From Circinella umbellata (lineage: Eukaryota > Mucoromycota > Mucoromycetes > Mucorales > Lichtheimiaceae), in contig JAIWNF010000035.1 of the NCBI GenBank assembly GCA_025093555.1, forward strand, positions 434,001 through 498,000: 64,000 bases of DNA, in the 5' to 3' direction. Both the position numbers and the translations under genes were made by a program. Every line of letters begins with the position of its first letter. Positions within the stretch are counted from its first letter, which is position 1. Shown piece by piece: positions 57,079-64,000 of the stretch. The notes beneath the pieces are model-generated. The model ran no database searches. It was not told where the DNA came from and saw only the letters and a program-made list of their open reading frames with translations.

Positions 57079-60000
57079 ATGGTCCTTTGTTATTGTAATA
57101 GACAAGCTGTACATTACCCAACGAAAAAACCTAGCCCTAACCAAGGCCGTTACTTTTATACTGTACGTAATATATTGTTTTTTTTTTTGCTTTTTGGTTG
57201 TCAATAGAAATAATCTGTAAAAAGCTCCTTCTGCACTACCAGTACCAAAAAAAAAATGAAACATCCAAACATAATATTGACTACATATATATTACTATTA
57301 TAGTGTGAAATGAAAACTTGTCAGTTTTTCATTTGGGATGACGAAACACCTCGAGCATCTCAGGAATCATTATTAACAAATTATTCATTTTCTGGTATTG
57401 TTGGAAATAAATCTACTAGCGGTAATAATCCTTTAGTCAAATGTGGTTGTAAGAAACCCGCAAGGCATCTTTTTACCAAGAAGCTCAATAAAAACCATGG
57501 TAGATGGTTTTACAACGTACGTTCTCTCTCTTTTCTTCAATACTCGTAACGTGTTTAAATATTTTACAGACCTGAGAATGAAGCAAGGATGGGGTAGTTT
57601 TTGAAGATGATTTGCTAACTGACAACTTTTTCTATTGTGTAATATATGATTAAAATTGGAAAAAAAATTAATATACGTAGTGTCCACTTAACTCTTGCGG
57701 ATTTTTTCTTTGGGATGACGAAACTCCTCGTCGACCAATTTCCCCAGCTTCGTATGTAGAAGGACAGCAATCCGATACCATCACTGATTCTGCTAATACT
57801 AAATTATCAGTTCAGTTTTATGTACATTCGTCCTCTCAAATTGCCATGATTTGGTATGGAAATAATGGCAAGAACAACGAAGGTCAACACGTAGTAGATT
57901 TGATGAAAACATTTGCAACATTTGAGAACAATTTATGGGTTATCCCAACAACCAAAAAGGCATATAAAAATGCAATCAAGGTTCTTACTTCAGCAGCAGA
58001 TATACAAGAAGCATCTCCATTATCATTACCATCTTTTGTTATAGGTACATCGTTTGACATACATCCGCTACCTAGTAATGTTGCACATGTTCTTGATAAT
58101 AGTGATGATAAAAATAAGAATGATGACAAAGTGAAGAAACAAGCCAAAAAAGATGACAGTAATAACGAAGAAGAAGAAGAATTCAAGGAATGTCTAGAGA
58201 CTGTACAAGATTTAGACCTTTGGAAAGAACTAAAGCCATTTCAACGTGAAGGTGTTAAAAAAGGTATTCGAAATCGAGGTCGTATACTTCTCGGTGATGA
58301 AATGGGTCTTGGAAAAACGCTAGAGTCTATTGCCATTTCATATGCTTATCTGGATGAATGGCCTGTTCTTGTTATTTGTCCATCGTCTATTCGAAGAATG
58401 TGGGAAAATGAGCTTTTACGTTGGACTGATTTACAAGAAGATGAAATTGGTGTTATTACTCAAGGAGTAGAGATGACATACCTTCCAAAAAGAAGCAATG
58501 GCAAAAAGTCATCTACTACTTTAAACTATGAAGATAATGTCAAATTAAAAAATAATACTATAAAATTTTGGATTACTAGTTATGACTTGGCAACCAAATA
58601 TATTGATAATATTATCGATGCAGATTTCAAGATTATAATCGCGGATGAATCTCATTTCATTAAAAATCAATCGGTAAGTAAGATAATTAAAATATATTTA
58701 CTAATCTTATGAAAATCGAGTAAAATTTCTAACTTTTTTTTTTGATATGCATATAGGCAAAACGTACTCGAGTTCTTATTCCTGTTTTACAAAAAGCTAA
58801 ACGAGCTATACTTTTGACAGGTACACCTGTATTATCAAGGCCTCTTGAAGTGTTTAGCCAAGTTAGTGCACTTTGTCCTGATATTTTCAAGTCTCGAGAA
58901 GAATTTGGTGAACGCTATTGCGGTGGAGCGGCTGGGACAGATAATTGGGGAAGAGAATACATGGGTAATTATTTTTGTATAAAAAAAAAGATAGGTTATG
59001 TTACTCTATATGTTATATAACTAGCATTTATTATATATAAATAATATTATCTTATTCTATGTAAATTATTAGGTGTCCATCGTTTAGAAGAACTTTATTT
59101 TCTTCTAACAAAAACTGTATTGGTAAGACGGCTCAAAGATGAAGTTGGAGATCAACTACCTTTAAAAACTCGTCAAGTCATACTTCTGGATGTGGCGAGT
59201 TTAGAAAAAAAGCGTAATAAAATGGCAGCAACAACAGAACCACAACCAGAAACTCAACAAAGTCAAGAAAAATTGCCCACGACTACAGATCAAAAAGATA
59301 TCATTGGTAATACTGATAGTAGAAACGATATGTTACAATGGGTAATAAAGACAGCTTTATATTTTCATGCTTATACGATTGGACCTATCTTTTTTTTTAT
59401 CTATTACTGATTTTATCATTACTATTCATCAAAAAAAATAGTACTCAGATAGTGCAAAAGAAAAAGTGCCCTTGGTTCGAGAATATCTTGATCATTTATT
59501 TGAAAGCGATAGTAAATCAAAAGTTATTATCTTTGCGTATCATCATGTAATGTTGAATGCTATTGAACAATGTGTTCTCAAGAAAAAGGTAAAAAAAAAA
59601 AAAGAATATTAACTTGGTGAATATCCATATAATAGCAACCTTTTTACTTATTTTTATTATAAAGATTCCTTATATACGTATTGATGGTACAACAAATCAT
59701 TCGAAACGACAAGCATTATGTGATGAATATCAGTCTCCTAATTCCAAAATAAAAGTTGCAATATTGAGTATAGCAGTCGCATTTGGACTTACTTTGAGTG
59801 CTGCTGATTTAGGTAAGAGCACAGGAGTATTTTAAGTTTCTATATCACCATTCTTTATATCTTTATATATATATGTGTAAGTATTCTAACAAACATCAAT
59901 GATTCATGTATATAATTATAATATATAGTGCTGTTTGCAGAGCTCTACTGGCATCCAGCACATTTGTTACAAGCCGAAGACCGAGCTCATGTAAATTACT

Positions 60001-60568
60001 GTTTTTAATAACTTTGGTTTGACACTTCTCTACTGGTATTATTAATAATTATTTATTCTTTTTGTTTGATTAGCGAATCGGAAGAGTAAATCCTGTCAAT
60101 GTAATTTATATTCTTGCGATGGATACTATCGGTAAGAATAACTTTTAGTGCTACTCTTATTATTATTATTATTACTGATTCTGATGATGTATTAAGATGG
60201 TGTTAATAATGTAATGTTTAACCAATAAAAATGGTTTCTTTTATCGATTATAGACGGGGTTCTTTGGCCAATTTTAAAACAAAAACTAGAGATTGTAGGA
60301 ACAACGCTTGGTAAATATATATATTATTTCATTATTGTTGCCTCATGATGTTGTCTACTTTTATTAGTTATTTATCATCATAACTCGATTACTAATAAGC
60401 ATTAAAAAATGTTTTTTATGTTCTATTGAATATAACGTAAAAGATGGAAATGCAAAACGAGTCACTATTGATGAAAAATCCTTGTCTACTCCAACATGGA
60501 TAGAAGATGAAGAAGATTATATTCTAGCTAAAGAATTTGTTAAAGAGGAGAAAAATAACAATGCATAG
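57079..60568 (+). CDS. SNF2-family annealing helicase (ZRANB3/SMARCAL1-like) with two GRF zinc fingers
   Basis: Eleven exons: 57079-57162, 57304-57516, 57681-58673, 58757-58964, 59073-59341, 59442-59588, 59665-59812, 59929-59990, 60074-60131, 60254-60310 and 60444-60568; 787 aa. Two tandem zf-GRF domains open the protein. The first has Cys4, Cys6, NQGRYFYT, Cys29, Cys34 and FFIWDDE. The second has Cys75, Cys77, NHGRWFYN, Cys100, Cys105 and FFFWDDE. The SNF2 ATPase follows: LLGDEMGLGKTLESIAI (Walker A, 304-312), IIADESHFIKN (DESH 421-424), RAILLTGTPVLSRPLEVFSQ, VRRLKDEVGDQLPLKTRQV, and a helicase C domain with FGLTLSAADLVLFAELYWHP and QAEDRAHRIG. DESH and the LTGTP-SRP-E-F pattern place it near ZRANB3/SMARCAL1, which remodel stalled replication forks. 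GRF fingers bind single-stranded DNA. Confidence 0.9.
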
Positions 60569-62765
60569 TATAGTCACTTACAGCAATTTAATAATATTCA
60601 TTTTCAATTAACTATTGTTATACTTTTATCCCATCCTTTTTTTCGTCTACCTAACTGCCCATTTTTCTACCAAAGTTCCTTTCAATTTTGTAAATTTGGG
60701 TTATATAATTAGGACACTTGATTCATAATAAAAACGTACAAAAATTTTGAATAAATACTAACTCATATATATTTGTATATAAAAGAAGAGCTTGAATAAT
60801 CAGCCCCGATATGTAAAAAAAAAATGATAGATACCGAAGATGCCAAGACAAAGAAAATGTCATCCATTCCTTGATCTTGATAAAATATCTCCTAACCATC
60901 ATCTTGATAAAATAAACTCAGAACTTGTTCCTTTTTTTTTTTTTTTTTTTTTTTTTTTGAACAAAGGGGGTATGTTTAGTTATAATAATCTTTCAGCTTG
61001 TTAATGGTAGGATATTTTGGTTTGTCATTCATTACTTTTAACAATAAGTAATAACAAAACGAGCGGCATCGGGGAAAATGTATACCGACCCGTTCGTCGT
61101 GTTGCTGCATTCAATAGTATCCATAAATAGAAGTTTTTATGCGTACGTAACGTTAGAGTCAATTAAAGCAACAAATCACATAGCAACCAATGAATTTCTC
61201 ACATAACAGTAGCACGTAGCGCACCAAAAGGAGGTACAAGAAACCAGGAGAAGCCCAAAAAAATACATTCTTAAGTTTGTTTATTTTTGTGGTATATAAT
61301 ATCAATTCTATTCTTCTTCCGGCATTGGTTTTTGTGATGTTACATTTAAGTTTATATTGTAAAATATTTCCTACGTACAAATGGAGAGAGAAATAGGGAT
61401 GGTATTATGTATGGATGTAAATTATTCCTCAACCACGTGGCAACACAATAATGTGTAAGAATACTCATTAAATTCGTATGTAGCACTTTTTTTTTGTTTC
61501 GTAGCGATCACAGCATTCCCAAGGCATTTGATCCGTATCAATGATGGATAGAAAGGTGTCAAAGAATATTTGACAGCTCGTTTTTCCACCTTTTATTTTA
61601 TCATGCCTGAACGGTTTACATTAACTCATATTAAAGAAGTAGCAAGCATGGTTTTTTTTTTAAAAAAAAAGAATGATTTAGAACAGTCAGCGAAAGGAAA
61701 AATGTACTTCCGTTTCCTTTTGGTTTTTATTTTGCTCTCAGCCTCCTGTTGAAGGATGAAGTTCTGTGTGACACCCCCAACCCATCTCTCAATTTTTTCA
61801 GACACGTGATATTAAGAACACGGGTTATTATGTATCCATTTAGCAATACTAATGATAATATTAGCAAAAAAAAATCATAACCAAATATAATCTTTAAACG
61901 CATTTTGATCAAACACATTATATAAAAAAAAGTTAACAATGTTAGGTCCATCATCATAGCATAAAGAGATGATATATATAAAGAATGATAAATTAAAATT
62001 AAAAAACTTGAATACAAGCTTATAGGTTCTCATAAAAGACAAGGTTTTCTATTATCTATTGTATGATATCTTACCTTGTTTAATCATATTTATCACCCAT
62101 CGAACGAAAAGGTTAGTAAAATTAGATGAGAAAATGAAATACAAACCTAAATGTACAAAAAGAAAATGTGCAGAAACATGATTTCACAAGTGTGTATAAA
62201 AAATCATTACGCCAAATTCGATTGCAACGTTGTCGTTCACGATATCGACCAATATAATGAAAGATATCACTGGTGTTGTGATTACAAACTACACGATCGA
62301 AGACGTTGTGCTGACCCTACGTAATATAATGAACAGCGGCACTTCTTATAGATTGCATCAAATGCTTATTGTATGCTAGCAATTAATGACTCTTCAACGT
62401 CTATCTTTTGTTGCCATTTGTCGCTAACGATTACTTCTTGTTCAACATTGCTTAAAGTAGTAGTTAAATATTTTTGTGTTTGAGAAAATAACGATGTGAC
62501 AGTTGTTATTGGTAAAGAAACTTGACAAATTGTGGTGAGCTGTGATTAATTCTATAGACATTATCTAAGAATGGAACTCTTCAGCATCAGCCATATGACA
62601 TATCACTCTGAACAAAGACATAATAAAGCCTAAAGTAAAGTATTGTTGGCGGGTACGACCACGTATCTGTTTTTATTTATTTATCACTTAATAAGCTCAC
62701 TTTCTAGTTATTATACTATGTCTGTTCTGCCTGTCATAGCGCTACAATTATGTGTATCTCATTGA
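60569..62765. other. Gene-free region with poly-T run
   Basis: Contains a run of 27 T at 60932-60958, which is a likely length-variable site, and AT-rich DNA. No splice-linked exons were found. Confidence 0.45.
62166..62324 (+). other. Small Cys/His-rich ORF, possible transposon zinc-finger remnant
   Basis: 52-aa reading that starts MCRNMISQVCIKNHYAKFDC and ends with QYNERYHWCCDYKLHDRRRC followed by ADPT. The W-x-C ... R-R-x-C-A spacing faintly recalls FLYWCH-type zinc fingers associated with Mutator transposons. No partner exons or transposase were found around it. Treat it as a weak candidate only. Confidence 0.2.
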
Positions 62766-63460
62766 AAAATGGACATACAAGTATGATATAGAAATAGAGA
62801 GCAGGAACAGTGAAAGGAAGTCGGCGAGTTTGATGTGTGAAATATTTTTTTGGGGATATACAATTATGATCTGAAAATGATGGGCAGTAAATATGAAAAG
62901 AAGTAAAAATAGGATATGTGCTGTCAAAAGTTTTTTAGGATATACAAGTATGAAATCAAATTGGTGGTGATGGTGATAAAAATGAAAAGTAGATAGGATA
63001 TGTAAAATATTTTTTTGGAATACAATTATGATATGGAGATCGCGGACGAGCCAACACCGGGAGAAGCTATGGATATTATTCTTATAACAGCAGTCGACAC
63101 CATTGAATAACTCATTTTACCTTTGTATTATCTCCTTACGTATATTGAATCCCTTCTTTGTTTTTTAATTTTATTATTATTTTTGTCACCTCATTGTCCG
63201 TCTTCCCACTTTCTCCACTGGGGTATTTTTGAGTTATTACTATCTCTTTTCCAACTTGATTATTTAACTTCTTGTTCCTATCGTACCGCAAGGAAGCAAC
63301 CATACATGCCTAGGCGCCGGTCATTTCAGCCTTCCATTTTAATACAATATGAACTTTAAACTATGGAAATTGGGTGAAAATGAAAAGTCAATGGGATATG
63401 TATTTTTTTTTTTGGAATATACAACCACTGTATAAAAATATTCAGCAAGGAGTAAATTTA
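62766..63460. repeat. Decayed minisatellite with units of about 80-100 bp, interrupted
   Basis: Units follow the plan ggatatacaattatgatat, then spacer, then aaaatgaaaagtagataggatatgt, then a T-run and ggaatatac again. Starts of recognisable units lie near 62769, 62855, 62937 and 63017, and a further end near 63370-63425 (aaaatgaaaagtcaatggga). About 340 bp of unrelated DNA (63030-63360) splits the array. Copies are strongly diverged. Confidence 0.55.
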
Positions 63461-64000
63461 AAAAGGGATTGGGACAAATGAAAGTTAAGGAATACAAAGA
63501 AGGAGATTATCGATGTAAGAGGTTATGATGATGATGATGGTGTTGTAGGCTCTCTATTGTCGTGTTTTATTTTTTGGGTTTTGAGTTTGTTGCGGTGTGG
63601 TTGAAGCAAGGGGTGAGGCGGGGGTCAATGGTGGTCGAGAAAGAAGGGTTTTTATAAGCAGACCAACTAGTATAATATATCAGCGCCTATAGTTTTGGTT
63701 TCAACTAGTTTTTTTGTATTATGCATAACTTGACTTGAACCCTAAGCAACATGTAGCAAGGCTGAAAACTTAAAAACAAAGGATCTAGCAGAAACGAGAT
63801 ACGGCAAATAATCTGGAAGTTTGGTCACGCGGCATACATGTCCTCCTGAACAATCAGCAATGACAAACTGTAAGTATAGATCTAATAATTCATTGGTTAA
63901 AATATTATTATAGATTAACGCCGTATGTTAAATATTCATTTCATAGATTATCGAATATAACAAAACCACAGCTCTTAACACTGTTGATTTGGTCGGGATT
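63461..64000. other. Right edge, no gene supported
   Basis: A GAT-rich run (gatgatgatgatgg) lies near 63527 and a G-rich patch near 63600. The last 160 bases contain AT-rich DNA and could be the start of a gene beyond the window, but no exon can be supported. Confidence 0.35.

Noticed and set aside
1..64000. CRISPR arrays, bacterial operons or viral genes
   Set aside because: No regularly spaced direct repeats with unique spacers, no ribosome binding site pattern and no viral proteins were seen. The window is eukaryotic throughout.

Overview
The window looks like nuclear DNA of an early-diverging filamentous fungus, most likely Mucoromycota (Mucorales). The sequence shows AT-rich DNA and many short GT-AG introns, mostly 45-210 nt, with 3' ends of the TATAG/TTTAG type. 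It also shows compact multi-exon genes with fungal-type products, and decayed copies of a dispersed gene family whose motifs I associate with Mucorales genomes. A GDP-mannose 4,6-dehydratase gene fits the fucose-containing cell wall of this group. All exon coordinates were read by eye from splice motifs and frame continuity.

Layout. 1-1.4 kb: a Zn(2)-C6 transcription factor. 1.4-19.5 kb: a gene-poor, repeat-rich tract. It holds short tandem repeats, a 2.7-kb foldback transposon with 8-bp target duplications inserted into older transposon-like coding debris (7.08-9.78 kb), a 1.65-kb PIF/Harbinger element with both genes broken (11.04-12.69 kb), and an almost complete but damaged member of a multicopy family with a PD-(D/E)XK-like motif (12.8-15.2 kb). 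A small GC-rich hairpin island lies at 16.44-16.52 kb, and inverted repeat debris at 18.4-18.8 kb.

19.5-41.3 kb is gene-dense: MFS transporter, poly(A) polymerase-like protein, 2-oxoglutarate/Fe(II) oxygenase, BORCS5-like protein, lariat debranching enzyme DBR1, GDP-mannose 4,6-dehydratase, SIN3 corepressor, a small ankyrin protein, and the EMG1/NEP1 rRNA methyltransferase. 41.3-45.2 kb: a second decayed family copy and gene-free DNA. 45.2-48.3 kb: Sds3-like subunit of the SIN3/HDAC complex, convergent with a ZCCHC10-like zinc-knuckle/SR protein. 48.3-52.9 kb: gene-poor, with a MITE-like element and a third decayed family copy. 52.9-60.6 kb: a ChAPs/exomer cargo adaptor and a ZRANB3/SMARCAL1-type annealing helicase with two GRF zinc fingers. 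60.6-64 kb: gene-free, ending in a decayed minisatellite.

Functional links. SIN3 and the Sds3-like protein belong to the same histone deacetylase complex and lie 6 kb apart. Several genes serve RNA metabolism (poly(A) polymerase, DBR1, EMG1, ZCCHC10-like). BORCS5-like and ChAPs act in membrane traffic. Two divergent pairs (BORCS5/DBR1 and ankyrin/EMG1) share very short promoters. The accessory part is dominated by decayed mobile and multicopy elements. Most nonsense lesions whose ancestral codon I can infer are Trp codons turned into stops, so G:C to A:T changes.
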